Below are positions 29,658-39,779 of a stretch of 40,580 bases of DNA, one piece after another. Under the pieces are notes generated by a model. The model searched no databases, was not told the origin of the DNA, and saw only the letters and a list, made by a program, of their open reading frames with translations. The stretch spans positions 1-40,580 of the forward strand of contig JAJQGV010000104.1 in assembly GCA_021200215.1 (NCBI GenBank), written 5' to 3'. This stretch comes from Ruminococcus sp. GTDB taxonomy: Bacteria > Bacillota > Clostridia > Oscillospirales > Ruminococcaceae. Numbering within the stretch: the stretch's first letter is position 1; the number at the start of each line of letters is the position of its first letter. The translations under genes and the position numbers were made by a program.

Positions 29658-32600
29658 TTAATCTTCAATGTAGTCTAATTCAGAGTTATCAATCTTCTTC
29701 ATAGGTTTCTTATTAAAGATATCATATATAATAGGTATTATGAATAGAGTAGTAAACGTAGCATATATCAAGCCACCTATAGTTACTATTGCAATAGGTT
29801 GCATCATGTCGCTACCCATACCGTTACCAACAGCCATCATTACTAAACCTAAGATGGTAGTAATAGCTGTCATCAATATAGGTCTTAAACGAGTGCTACC
29901 TGCCTCAATGATAGCTTCTTTCTTATCCATACCTTCTAATCTAAGTTGATTAATATAATCCACTAGCACTATACCGTTATTAACTACTATACCAGATAGC
30001 ATTACGAATCCTATTACACTAATAACGCTTAAGTCCTTGCCCGTTATTAATAGACCTAAGAAACCACCTGTAAAGGCTAAAGGCATAGTAAACATTACTA
30101 TGAATGGCGATTTTAACGATTGGAACTGTGCAACCATAATTAAATATATCAATAATATAGCTAATAGTAGCATCAATGCTAGTTGTTCCATAGCTTCCAT
30201 AATAGTTTCATTTTCACCAGCGAACTCTACCTCATAGCCTTCTGGGACTTCATAGTCTTGCAAAACGTCTTGAGCGTCATTAGTTACTAAGCCTACGTTA
30301 TAGCCATCGGCGATAGTACCCGTTACAGAGATATATCTAGTTTGATTCTCTCTACCAATAGATGATAGCGTAACACCATCTTCTACGGTAGCTATATCGG
30401 TAAGCTTTATCTCCTTAGTAGGAGTTTCAGTATTTTGGTCATCAGATAATAGCGAACTAGAGTCCTCATCATCTTGAGCATCATTATCTGTAACGGTAAA
30501 CTTATGATTTTTAATGCTTTCTCTAGTAACCTCATCGGTAGATTCTTTATCTACTATAATATCAATGGTTTTGCCATCTAAAGAGATTTGTGTAGCTGTA
30601 CTAGAAGTTGAAATCTCTCCTGCCAATTCCATGTATATTTGAGCCACTGTAAGACCATTTAACATAGCCTTTTCCTTATCAACAGTTATCTTTAACTGTG
30701 GTGATGGGTTTTCCATGCCATCATCGACTTCACCGACACCCTCTACAGTAGAAAGTATTTCAGATATATCTGTAGCTATAGTCTGTAAAGTATCTAATTC
30801 ACTACCCTTAATGTTAATAGTTATTCCCGAACCGCCCAATGCAGATAAATCCATACTTGAACCACTAGCAGATAGTTCAAAGTCAGAATCTTCAAACATG
30901 GTATTAATTTGAGTAGCTATCTCTTGGCTAGTGCGTTTTTTATCTTCTTTTAGTATAACGTACATAGAAACTTCAGTTTCAGAAGTATCTCCGCCAATAC
31001 CTAACGTAGATGCCATACCGCCCGATAGCATAGCTCCGATAGTGTCTACCTCTTCGATTTCATTTTGAATCTTTTCCATAACATCGTTAGAGGTTTCAAT
31101 GGTTTCATCTAATATTGAACCATCTGGCATAGTTAAGCTTACCGAGATTTGAGTACTATCCATATCTGGCATAAATGAAACACCCCTAGATACAGCACCA
31201 TATGCAGATATGCCTAACATTGCAACTACTAATATTAATGCTACTGCCTTTAGATTCAATACCTTTTCAAGAGCCTTAGCATATATGCCCCTAAGTCTAT
31301 CGAATATAGGAGTCTTAACCTCTTTAACGGTGGTTAGCATTCTAGAGGTTAAAGCAGGTACTACCGTAAGAGATACTATTAAACTAGTTGTTAAAGAGTA
31401 TGCTATGGTTAAAGCCATATCTACAAACAGAGTCTTAGTTAAACCCTCTACGAACACTATAGGAGCAAATACACATATAGTAGTTAGCGTAGATGACGTA
31501 ATAGCTCCAGCTACTTGCTTAGCACCACTAACCGATGACTGTATGGCACTCTTGCCTAAATGCCTTATACGATACACGTTCTCGATAACTACTACCGAGT
31601 TATCTACAAGCATACCTACACCTATTGCTAAACCAGACAAGGATATTATATTCAATGATATTCCCGAAAAGTACATTAAGCCTATGGCAAATATTACACT
31701 TATTGGAATCGAACAAGCTACTATCAAGGTAGGACGCCAATCTTTTAAGAATAAGAATAGTACTATTATTGCAAATATTGCACCCTCTAAAAGGTTTTCA
31801 ATTACAGAGTCTACTATTAAGTCTATATAGTCACCTTGATTCATTAACTGCACAAATGATATTGAACTATCTTCCTCAGAGATGCTTTCAAACTTATCTA
31901 ATAAATTTTCTGCAACTTCAGCGGTAGAGTAACCGTTCTGTTTTTGAAAAGTAAGTATAATACCATCTTCACCGTCTACCGATGCATATATAGAATCCGA
32001 GTTGTCAGTTAAGAATACATCTGCAACGTCTTGTAATGTTATTGGGTCTAAGCCGTCTATATTCAAATCGAATAGTACAAGATTTTTTAACTCTTCCACG
32101 CTGTCAATCTTATCGCCCACTTTAATTAAATAGTCCACACCTTCTTCGGTAACATAACCTGCAGGCATAGAGAAGTTTTGAGCTTGTAGTATCTGAGATA
32201 TCATATCTACGGTAATAGTATCCTCAACAGATGCACTGTCAAGAGCCTGTTCAACGGTATCGTCCCAACTATCCAACTGTTCGTCTAACTGTTCTTCTGC
32301 TGTATTTATGGCATCTAAACCGTCATTTAATTCTTTTCCAGTATCGTTTTTAGTCTTTTCAAGTTCAGCCTCGCCCTCATTTAATTGAGTTTTAGCGTCA
32401 TCTAATTGGCTTGAGCCTTCTTCTAACTGCTCTTTAGCCTCATTTAGAGCTGTTTGACCTTCTAACGCTTGAGTTTTTGCAGCAAGTAGCTGTTCTTTAC
32501 CACTAGCCACTTCAACCATAGCACTTTGAACCTCTTCTAACTTAGAAGATAGTTCATCTCTTTGAGCAGAAAGTTCTTCCTTAGCAGAGTTGATAGTGGA

Positions 32601-33797
32601 TATTCCATCGTCAATTTCGGTAAGTTTAGATTGTATTGCAACTGCAAAAGAAGATAGGTCGGTTATTTGAGTAGGGTCTAAGTCTAACTGTTCAACTAGT
32701 TGCTTTAAAAGTAACATTTGAGATATAGGGTCTGTTGCAATAGATGAACCTATACCACTAACAGTACCTTCCATCATGGTTTCAATCTGATTGATAGCTT
32801 CATTCATAATTTGAGATTTAGCTAAGTTCAACTGTTCAAGTTGAGTATCCATTTGAGCGATAGCATCATCTATTTGAGCAATACCATCTATAAGTTGAGT
32901 TTCACCCTCAGTTAGGGCAAGTTCTGTTTCGTTTAGAGTCTTTTCACTAGCCTCAATTTCAGCCAAACCTTCAAGGAGTTCTTCTTCCTTAGCAGATAGT
33001 TCCTCTTGAGTATCAGCGAGTTTAATCTCATTCTTTAATATTTCAAACCTACTTTCGGTAATGGTTTGAGAGCCTTCAATCATGCCGTCATTAAACTGTT
33101 CAAGAGCTTCTTCTAACTCCATCTTACTTTCAGAGAGTTCTTCTTTAGCATCGTCTAACTGTTCTTTAGCGTCATCGAGCGTGTTAGATACACTCTGTTT
33201 TAACTTCTTGTTAATCTCATCTACCTTTTCTTGTCTAATTACAACGTTAATACTTTCCTCAAGAAGTCCCGATGCGGATACACTACCGACACCGTCAACG
33301 CTTTCAAGGGTAGGAATTAAAGTATCATTAGCATAGTCAGAAATCTCTTGAATGGACATACCATCTACACTAAGTGCAGATACCATAACAGGCATCATAT
33401 CGGGGTTTAACTTCATAATTATTGGATTGCCTATCGAATCACTCCAAGATGATGCTATGGTATCCAAACTTTCACGCATATCTACGGTAATGGAGTCCAT
33501 ATTAGCATCGTCATTAAACTCTAATATTACTAAAGATACGTTTTCACTAGAGGTCGATGAGATATTGTTTATATTGTTCATAGATGCCATAGATTGTTCT
33601 ATTGGTCTAGTAACGGTTTCTTCGACCTCTTCGGGACTAGCACCAACATATGTAGTCATAACTATGGCATAAGGTAGATTCATACTAGGTAGTAAGTCGG
33701 GAACCATCTTAGTAAATGACACTATTCCTAAGACCACTACAACTATTACACATACCAATACAGTAAAGGGTTTTTTTACACTAAATTTAGAAAACAT
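29658..33797 (-). CDS. Efflux RND transporter permease subunit with coiled-coil insertion
   Basis: 1379 aa: SVKKPFTVLVCVIVVVVLGIVSFTKM, SIQVTYVGASPEEVEETVTRPIEQ-type N-terminus, GLAIGVGMLVDNSVVVIENV, VVNNGIVLVDYINQLRLEG; large heptad-rich insert. Confidence 0.93.
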   Translation of the reverse strand: MFSKFSVKKPFTVLVCVIVVVVLGIVSFTKMVPDLLPSMNLPYAIVMTTYVGASPEEVEETVTRPIEQSMASMNNINNISSTSSENVSLVILEFNDDANMDSITVDMRESLDTIASSWSDSIGNPIIMKLNPDMMPVMVSALSVDGMSIQEISDYANDTLIPTLESVDGVGSVSASGLLEESINVVIRQEKVDEINKKLKQSVSNTLDDAKEQLDDAKEELSESKMELEEALEQFNDGMIEGSQTITESRFEILKNEIKLADTQEELSAKEEELLEGLAEIEASEKTLNETELALTEGETQLIDGIAQIDDAIAQMDTQLEQLNLAKSQIMNEAINQIETMMEGTVSGIGSSIATDPISQMLLLKQLVEQLDLDPTQITDLSSFAVAIQSKLTEIDDGISTINSAKEELSAQRDELSSKLEEVQSAMVEVASGKEQLLAAKTQALEGQTALNEAKEQLEEGSSQLDDAKTQLNEGEAELEKTKNDTGKELNDGLDAINTAEEQLDEQLDSWDDTVEQALDSASVEDTITVDMISQILQAQNFSMPAGYVTEEGVDYLIKVGDKIDSVEELKNLVLFDLNIDGLDPITLQDVADVFLTDNSDSIYASVDGEDGIILTFQKQNGYSTAEVAENLLDKFESISEEDSSISFVQLMNQGDYIDLIVDSVIENLLEGAIFAIIVLFLFLKDWRPTLIVACSIPISVIFAIGLMYFSGISLNIISLSGLAIGVGMLVDNSVVVIENVYRIRHLGKSAIQSSVSGAKQVAGAITSSTLTTICVFAPIVFVEGLTKTLFVDMALTIAYSLTTSLIVSLTVVPALTSRMLTTVKEVKTPIFDRLRGIYAKALEKVLNLKAVALILVVAMLGISAYGAVSRGVSFMPDMDSTQISVSLTMPDGSILDETIETSNDVMEKIQNEIEEVDTIGAMLSGGMASTLGIGGDTSETEVSMYVILKEDKKRTSQEIATQINTMFEDSDFELSASGSSMDLSALGGSGITINIKGSELDTLQTIATDISEILSTVEGVGEVDDGMENPSPQLKITVDKEKAMLNGLTVAQIYMELAGEISTSSTATQISLDGKTIDIIVDKESTDEVTRESIKNHKFTVTDNDAQDDEDSSSLLSDDQNTETPTKEIKLTDIATVEDGVTLSSIGRENQTRYISVTGTIADGYNVGLVTNDAQDVLQDYEVPEGYEVEFAGENETIMEAMEQLALMLLLAILLIYLIMVAQFQSLKSPFIVMFTMPLAFTGGFLGLLITGKDLSVISVIGFVMLSGIVVNNGIVLVDYINQLRLEGMDKKEAIIEAGSTRLRPILMTAITTILGLVMMAVGNGMGSDMMQPIAIVTIGGLIYATFTTLFIIPIIYDIFNKKPMKKIDNSELDYIED

Positions 33798-33826
33798 TTC
33801 AGCTCACACGCCCATATAAGGGCGTT

Positions 33827-34444
33827 CTAACTCCTTTCTACTAATATTCCATTTTTTATAATCATTAGTTGGCGTTTAAACTCTTCTATGTAGATGTGCT
33901 TATTGTTAGGCTGTTTAATGGTTTTTATAACGGTTTTACCGCCAAGTGTGGATATTATCTCTAGGACGTTAATAATATCGTTTCGCTCAGAGTACTTAAA
34001 TGTACTTGAATCTATTAATGTTATTAACATATCTATGACGTTTTTTATTTCATCAGTTCCAACTATTTGATTGAAAAAGTTTTCATTACCTCGCATAGTA
34101 TCAAAGACATAGAAACACAACCTTTGATTATTATCCTTTTCCGTAAAGGTTATGGTACATTCTAACATTTCTAACGTAAGGTTAAATATATCGATATCCT
34201 TTTTTAATGAATGTTGTTTAATTCTGTCTATCATATCGTTCTTATAACCGCTCATAATCTCACGAATTAGGTCGTTCTTATCATCAAAGTATTGGTAGAA
34301 AGAACCTCTTGATATGTTGGCACTTTTAATAATCTTATTTATAGAAACTTCGTTTATTGGAACTCTTGAAAACTCACTCACAGCAGCATTTAAAATCCTT
34401 TCACGTTTTTCTATCGGAAGATTATAGAATCTTTGCTTAGGCAT
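33827..34444 (-). CDS. TetR/AcrR family transcriptional regulator
   Basis: HTH: KRERILNAAVSEFSRVPINEVSINKIIKSANISRGSFYQYFDDKNDLI. Start adjusted from 34471 to the ATG after AAGGAGGT. Confidence 0.94.
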   Translation of the reverse strand: MPKQRFYNLPIEKRERILNAAVSEFSRVPINEVSINKIIKSANISRGSFYQYFDDKNDLIREIMSGYKNDMIDRIKQHSLKKDIDIFNLTLEMLECTITFTEKDNNQRLCFYVFDTMRGNENFFNQIVGTDEIKNVIDMLITLIDSSTFKYSERNDIINVLEIISTLGGKTVIKTIKQPNNKHIYIEEFKRQLMIIKNGILVERS

Positions 34445-34476
34445 ATATATCACCTCCTTAAATTTTCTCACAATAA

Positions 34477-34505
34477 TGACACCCTGTCACGGTGACATCA
34501 TGTCA
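34477..34505. promoter_or_regulatory. Fourfold TGACA/TGTCA operator array
   Basis: TGACA-ccc-TGTCA-cgg-TGACA-tca-TGTCA: alternating half-sites beginning at 34477, 34485, 34493, 34501 (period 8). Confidence 0.85.
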
Positions 34506-34507
34506 CT

Positions 34508-34536
34508 ATTATACACTCTTTAAATATCTTTGTCAA
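34508..34536 (-). promoter_or_regulatory. Consensus sigma-A promoter for the tetR-RND operon
   Basis: Minus strand TTGACA-(17 bp AAGATATTTAAAGAGTG)-TATAAT: both hexamers perfect. Confidence 0.85.
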
Positions 34537-34588
34537 TGGATTATTTTTAAATATTTTAACACTCCCCCTATGACACACAAAAAAATAA

Positions 34589-34621
34589 AAACACTCTTTA
34601 TTAGACTTTTAAAGAGTGTTT
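34589..34621. terminator. Stem-loop terminator between the tetR operon and the remnant region
   Basis: AAACACTCTTTA-ttagacttt-TAAAGAGTGTTT with A/T flanks. Confidence 0.65.
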
Positions 34622-34761
34622 AAAAATTATTTTAACCATTTATAGGCTAAAGAAAAGCCAAGAGAGATTACTGTTGATGACGGTAACTGAACTACTCATT
34701 GTATTAGTAAAAACTTACAAAAACTCATACAGATTTACAACATAGTCTGAAGATTTTTCAA

Positions 34762-35610
34762 TTAAATTTTCATATTATACAGAAGTTCATCGTTCTTGTT
34801 TTTGATACCCCTAAATGCTTTTTCGATTCTTTTTTCCGAATCAGGCTCATTTTCCTTATCGAGAAGTATAATAAGCCTGTAATTGAAATTCAGATCACCT
34901 GAATTTTTCATCTGGATGTCTGCAAACACCTTCGTAGAATTATCATTAGAAGATAAATCATCATTATTCAGCAAGTTCAGATTGCTTCTTTCTTTTATCC
35001 TCTTTATACAAATTAAGAGTTTCCTGATAATTATCAATTGGATTCGAATGACTTAATTCGTTCTTCCAGCTGTTCAATATCAGCCTGTAGCTCGTCATTA
35101 TATGCTCTCCTTTGCTCAACAATAGCAAGGACAGATGAAACAACTTCAAATATATTTTTGCCACTTCTTGTTCTGTTTTTACATTCATTGGAGAACGCAT
35201 TTATCAAAGTTCCAAGTGACTGTGGTGGAATGTAGGCGAGTAAATCCTGCAATGCTTTTAGTTCCTTACTACCATCACAAATTTCACTTCCACAAATACA
35301 AGTTCCTCTTTGCACAAGAAACTCAATTGTTCTTGCATGAATATCAGGAATACCTTTGTCAACCTTATCAGCATTTTTAAGAACTTCCAATGCATCAGAT
35401 ATAAGCTTTTTATAGAAGAATCTGTAGTTTTCTCGAAAAACAAATATAATATTGTCCGTAGAATTATCAATAAGTACATTATTCTTTTTTATTCGTGATT
35501 CCATACGTTTGCAATCAATTTGCAATCTTTCACCGTCTTCATTTCGAGCAATGATTTCGGTAAGTTTATAACACTCAGATTCAATATCTGGAAGTCGTGC
35601 TTCAATATCT
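34762..35610 (-). pseudogene. Fragment of SMC/RecF-type (DndD-like) zinc-hook ATPase, multiply frameshifted
   Basis: Frame-joined ...EDIEARLPDIESECYKLTEIIARNEDGERLQIDCKRMESRIKKN...GTCICGSEICDGSKELKALQDLL...EQRRAYNDELQADIEQLEERIKSFESN / PIDNYQETLNLYKEDKRKKQSELAE / NDDLSSNDNSTKVF...; CxCG hook motif, coiled coil, three frames. Confidence 0.55.
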
Positions 35611-35694
35611 TCTTACTTCCTCCTCTATATTTTTTTGATTTTATTGACCATATCTCTCTCGGAGTTTGCCTTCGAACTGATATTTTTACTTTCC

Positions 35695-36094
35695 TCAATA
35701 ATAATCCTCGCCCTCATAAAGTCTTAAAACTCTACCACGTCTTTGGATATACTCTTTTGGGTTGGTAGTGCTCGTTAAAATAAATGCTGTTTTTATGCTT
35801 GGAATGTTTACACCTTCATCTAAGCATTTAATTGTAATTAACGCTTGTAATATTTTTCCCTCTGCAAATTGGTCTTTTATGATTTGTCTTTCCTCAATAT
35901 CTTCTCTTGAGGTATACTGCGATACTCTCATATTAAGTTGATTTCCCAACAAATCTGTAACAGCATCTATCTGTCTGATTTCATCTTCATCAACAACCAA
36001 TAAACAATCGCCCTTTATTTTGTTGATTGCGTTCTGAACAAAAGTTGATGAGTATGTAGCATTAGTGCATATAAAACAGAAGAATTCAGCCCCC
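35695..36094 (-). pseudogene. Helicase C-terminal fragment (SF2 motifs V-VI)
   Basis: LITIKCLDEGVNIPSIKTAFILTSTTNPKEYIQRRGRVLRLYEG: typical QRRGRVLR motif VI; truncated by a stop just after; no helicase motifs I-III in the window. Confidence 0.8.
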
Positions 36095-38113
36095 CTTTGA
36101 CGTTTAGCTTCTGCCGTCTTACTGCGTTTTCAAGACGTGTTTTCCAATCCTTCTGACTTGATGCACTGTAACCTATGATAAGTTCTGTTTTGATTTCAGG
36201 AAAGTCCAATACGATGATATTAGGTTCTGTATCGTTCCAGATTGTTTCAAACGCATTTTCGTTATTGGCAAAAAAATGTTGCTTAGTTTCGGGTTTTAAC
36301 TTCTCATGCCATTCGGTAAGGACAGAATTAAGTGATACTTCTTCAGTATCACCAAATGTTTCCTTTAATACGTTTGAAACATAGCGTACGAGAGAATTTT
36401 TACCGTCATCAAGCAAAGCTTTTATTTTCCTAAGTTTATCAGCAAGTTCTTTGCTTGGCTCAGAAGCGTATATCTTGCTGAGTGTAAAAAGTAGATAATC
36501 TCTGGAATTTGTAATTGGCTTTTTCAGGCTGTTTATAAACTTAGTATCAGCCTTTGCAATTGTCTTGTCCGTATCGTAAATACTGCTCATTTCTCTTGAG
36601 CATTTAGGCAACGAGAGATACCATCTGTTTATTGCACCTACTATATAAGAGAAACTATTAAAACTCTTTTCTCTTTCATATACAAAGTCAGCAAAAAGCT
36701 CACTGAGTTGGCTTAAATATGCAGATTTTTCGTCATTCCAATCTTCCATTACAACCGAATATAATTCAGGTCTTTCATTGATAGCATTTAATAAATCTGC
36801 TGTTAGCCTTATCTCATTTCCGTTTTGCTTGAAAACAAGGTCTTTCTTCACTGCATTCAAAATAACGGCAATGTATATTGGAATAACACCTTTTTTTAAT
36901 CCGATGCCATATTCGGGATTGGTAAGTGTATTATATAATTCCGAAAATGACTTCTCTCCAGTTTCAATCGTACTTCTGAAAAATTCCTTAATAGTGCTAA
37001 GTACATTTGTGAGATTGGCATCGGCAGGTTCTGTATTAAGGCTATATTTTTCCTCTGCACATACTAATATCCCCATCTGTACAAGAGAACTTCTCATAAA
37101 TGAAACGTCCTGTCCAGACCCCTTTAAGCCTAAGCTCTCAGATATTTCATCACTTTCAAGAAGTGCAGTAAGAATCTTGGCTCTGCTGTTAATGGCAACA
37201 CTCGGTAATTTATTCTTATTAAATGATTCGTTGTTTATAACAGGAGTTGCTGAGTAAATAGTTCTGCAAATTTCAGAAAGAAGTTCACTTAATTGAGATT
37301 TCCTTCTAATATTTACAGGTTTTCCCTCATAATAATACTGCGATTTTTTGAGTTCAGGAGAAATAAATGACATTGTAAAGTCGAAAACTATTTCACTGTA
37401 ATCATCGAGATACAGTGAATACTCCTCAAACAGTATAGTGTCATCAGCTGATTCTTCACGAAGTTCTTTTATAGCTAAGTATTTTGCAAGCGAAGAAACA
37501 ACAGTTGTTGCATAATTTGGAACAATTGTCATATGTCTTGCATTAGTAGAAATATTCCTGTATACATCTCTTGTAAAATCATCAAATGACTGGTTTGCAG
37601 AATTGAAAACAGCAAATACCTTTCCCGCAATCTCAAAGGAATAAACCTTATGTATATCAGAGGAATTCAATTCTTTTCTCAGTTCATTTTCAAAATAATC
37701 ATACAGATAATCAGGTGTAATGAACTCCAGTTCACCTTTGGTATTGTCAACAAACTGTCTTAATGTATTTTTTTGATTGGAACTAAGGAAAGTAAAGAGT
37801 GTTCGCTCATTCTGTGCTACACGCTCTGAAAGACGTGGAAGTAAGAATGTAGTAACAGGGTGCAAAGGATAACAACCATCTATTACAAGTTCTTCTTTTC
37901 CTCAAAGCATAGATGAACCATTATACAGAGTATATAACGATGAGAAAACAGACTCATTTTCTACTTTAAATTTATTCCACATATATTCGGTTTTCTTGAT
38001 TGTATGTGAAATTATCTCATACATTTGTGAGAGGTTATTTGTGAGATTGATATGCTCAAATCTTCCGGAGATACCTCTCCATCCGTCCACTTTATCTTTT
38101 GGGAGATTTATAT
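36015..38113 (-). pseudogene. C-terminal portion of a large defence-type P-loop ATPase (BrxC/PglY-like?), with an in-frame TGA and a frameshift
   Basis: Continuous frame INLPKDKVDGWRGISGRFEHINL...NGSSML*GKEELVIDGCYPLHPVTTFLLPRLSERVAQNERTLFTFLSS...; TGA at 37902-37904; frame lost at a G6 run (36090-36095). No Walker A visible; the N-terminal part is missing. Confidence 0.55.
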
Positions 38114-38446
38114 AGCTGTATTAAGCACCCAAAGTTCAATAAGCTGAGAGAGAATCTCATAAATCGAAAATGTGTTAAACTGTTCAAGGAAGTCATCGGG
38201 ACTATCGGGAACGTTCTGAGGGTCAGCGTGTTTTGCCATAATATATGCGATATTTTCAAATAACTCAAGACTCTCAATGCGGAGCGTTGACCTGTTCTCA
38301 TCACCCTCGGTGACATCGGTTTGGAGTGATACAAAGTCCTTGTAAATATCACGTCCAAACTTCAAACGATAAAGGCGAGGAACTGCAGCACTTGCCTTGA
38401 AAGGGACATTGATTCCGTCAATCGTGATTGTTTTCTTGATAGCCAT
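38108..38446 (-). pseudogene. Phage tail assembly chaperone (3' end replaced)
   Basis: MAIKKTITIDGINVPFKASAAVPRLYRLKFGRDIYKDFVSL...NIAYIMAKHADPQNVPDSPDDFLEQFNTFSIYEILSQLIELWVLN typical tail chaperone; the C-terminus runs straight into ATPase sequence. Confidence 0.8.
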
Positions 38447-38455
38447 AATATGCCT

Positions 38456-38862
38456 CCTTATGACTTTGTGGTAATAGTTGTGGTTTTCGCCTTTACCAGT
38501 CCATTGGGAAGTGCCGCTGCTTTGAGTGAGAAGATTTCTGTTTTCACTTCTGTACTTTCCTCTGTGGTAGAACTTTCTGTCTTGGGTCTAAGGACTTCTC
38601 CAAGAATTTTAGTCGCAAAATCTGTAGTAATAAGTGCTCAAGGCTGCCTGTGTAACCTGCGTTGTTGTTGATAATGTAATATACAGTGTTATCTGCATAA
38701 AATCCCTCATTTTCGCCGTTGGCATCGATAGACAGCGAAACAGCACCCAGAAGTCTTGCAGGTTTTGCGAAGGTGGGAACGCCGGTCCTCACTCCACCCC
38801 GTAATCTTTGCCCAATGCACCTTATTCAAGCCAAATTTGACCTTGTTCTTTTTAAGTGCCAT
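38456..38862 (-). pseudogene. Phage major tail protein (phi13-like), frameshifted
   Basis: MALKKNKVKFGLNKVHWAKITGW... (frame 1), GVPTFAKPARLLGAVSLSIDANGENEGFYADNTVYYIINNNAGYTGSLE (frame 2), ALITTDFATKILGEVLRPKTESS...KTTTITTKS* (frame 3). Confidence 0.85.
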
Positions 38863-38875
38863 AATTTATACCTCC

Positions 38876-38969
38876 AATTCTATAGTATTTCACAAAGCTT
38901 TTCGCTCTCAATCGTAGGCAAAAGGCAATCCTGTTTCCATCATCATTTCATTGATTTCTTCATATGTCA
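38876..38969 (-). pseudogene. Collapsed phage tail-region gene
   Basis: MTYEEINEMMMETGLPFAYD* followed within a few nt by ESEKLCEIL*: start and end of a phage tail-region protein with the middle deleted. Confidence 0.55.
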
Positions 38970-39344
38970 TGATAACTCCTTTTCAATCAACGATTCCAAT
39001 AAATTCACTCCGTTTTGCTCTGCTGGAGCGATATGTGGCTTACCTGAAACTCTGCCATCGCCACGTTTAGCGTGTCTGTTTTCAAGTAAGTGTGCTATCT
39101 GATAGCGATTTTTGGAATGAACCGTCATTGTCAGCGAGTGGCTGTTTTCGGATATTTTCTTCGTTGTCCAGCTTTTCGCATACGTTCCTGTATCTTTCAG
39201 AGCATTTGCGGAAATCTCATTTTTTATAGATGTTGCAGTCTTACGAACGGCTTTTTTCATAGTGGAATCTACTAAATCTGCATATTCCGTTAAGCCTTTC
39301 ATAATTTCGGTGGTCATATCGTCAATAGAAGTCATCATGCACAC
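38967..39344 (-). CDS. HK97 gp10-like phage protein
   Basis: MTTEIMKGLTEYADLVDSTMKKAVRKTATSIKNEISANALKDTGTYAKSWTTKK...HLLENRHAKRGDGRVSGKPHIAPAE; only phage ORF here that looks intact. Confidence 0.88.
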   Translation of the reverse strand: MCMMTSIDDMTTEIMKGLTEYADLVDSTMKKAVRKTATSIKNEISANALKDTGTYAKSWTTKKISENSHSLTMTVHSKNRYQIAHLLENRHAKRGDGRVSGKPHIAPAEQNGVNLLESLIEKELS

Positions 39345-39415
39345 CCGCCTTTTTCGTATCTGCTACGATTTTCATGTAGTCAAGCGATTGTATACAACAT
39401 AGTCTGCTGAGTGGG

Positions 39416-39779
39416 TTCCTCATTTAACTCGTTGGCCTGCAAGGAATCCGACTTGTCCTGTCATGGAAAACAATTCGTTGAGTTGCTTGAAAGAACGTCC
39501 CTATCTGTCGGCTATCCGGTAATATTTAAAGTCACTAAATGCCATAACTTTGTTGCTAGGTTCAAATTCAAGCACAAATGACGGAATATCGAAAGCAGAA
39601 TCATTAAGTAACTCCTCAGAAACCTTAATCGCAGTGCCAAGTTTATAAGAACCGATGATTGTCTGTCCGAAAGTGTCATCTCCAAGGTCTACCACTGTAT
39701 TTTCGAGAGCGTCATACTTTGCAGAGTCTTCCTTGGAAAGTAAACTGCTGTCATTTCGCTTAGAATTGCGGCGATACAA
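39416..39779 (-). pseudogene. Phage major capsid protein remnant
   Basis: ...YDALENTVVDLGDDTFGQTIIGSYKLGTAIKVSEELLNDSAFDIPSFVLEFEPSNKVMAFSDFKYYRIADR*GRSFKQLNELFSMTGQVGFLAGQRVK*; internal stop at 39501-39503, N-terminal and central parts missing. Confidence 0.75.

Noticed and set aside
1107-33672. Numerous plus-strand ORFs antisense to his, polC, ispG, rseP, dxr, RND genes (e.g. 31210-31830, 206 aa; 17129-17503).
   Set aside because: They lie fully inside strongly supported minus-strand genes, have low-complexity antisense-type compositions and lack recognisable domains.
37902-37904. Possible stop-codon recoding (TGA as Trp or selenocysteine) in the ATPase frame.
   Set aside because: Other genes use TGA normally as a stop; the residue context (ML*GKEEL) gives no reason for Sec or Trp, no SECIS was recognised, and a second frame lesion lies downstream. 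A nonsense mutation is simpler.
34736-39406. 14-bp exact direct repeat TACAACATAGTCTG at 34736-34749 and 39393-39406, possibly att sites of a small element.
   Set aside because: Repeats of this length are not unexpected by chance in an AT-rich 40-kb window; phage genes continue beyond 39406; no integrase or other boundary evidence.
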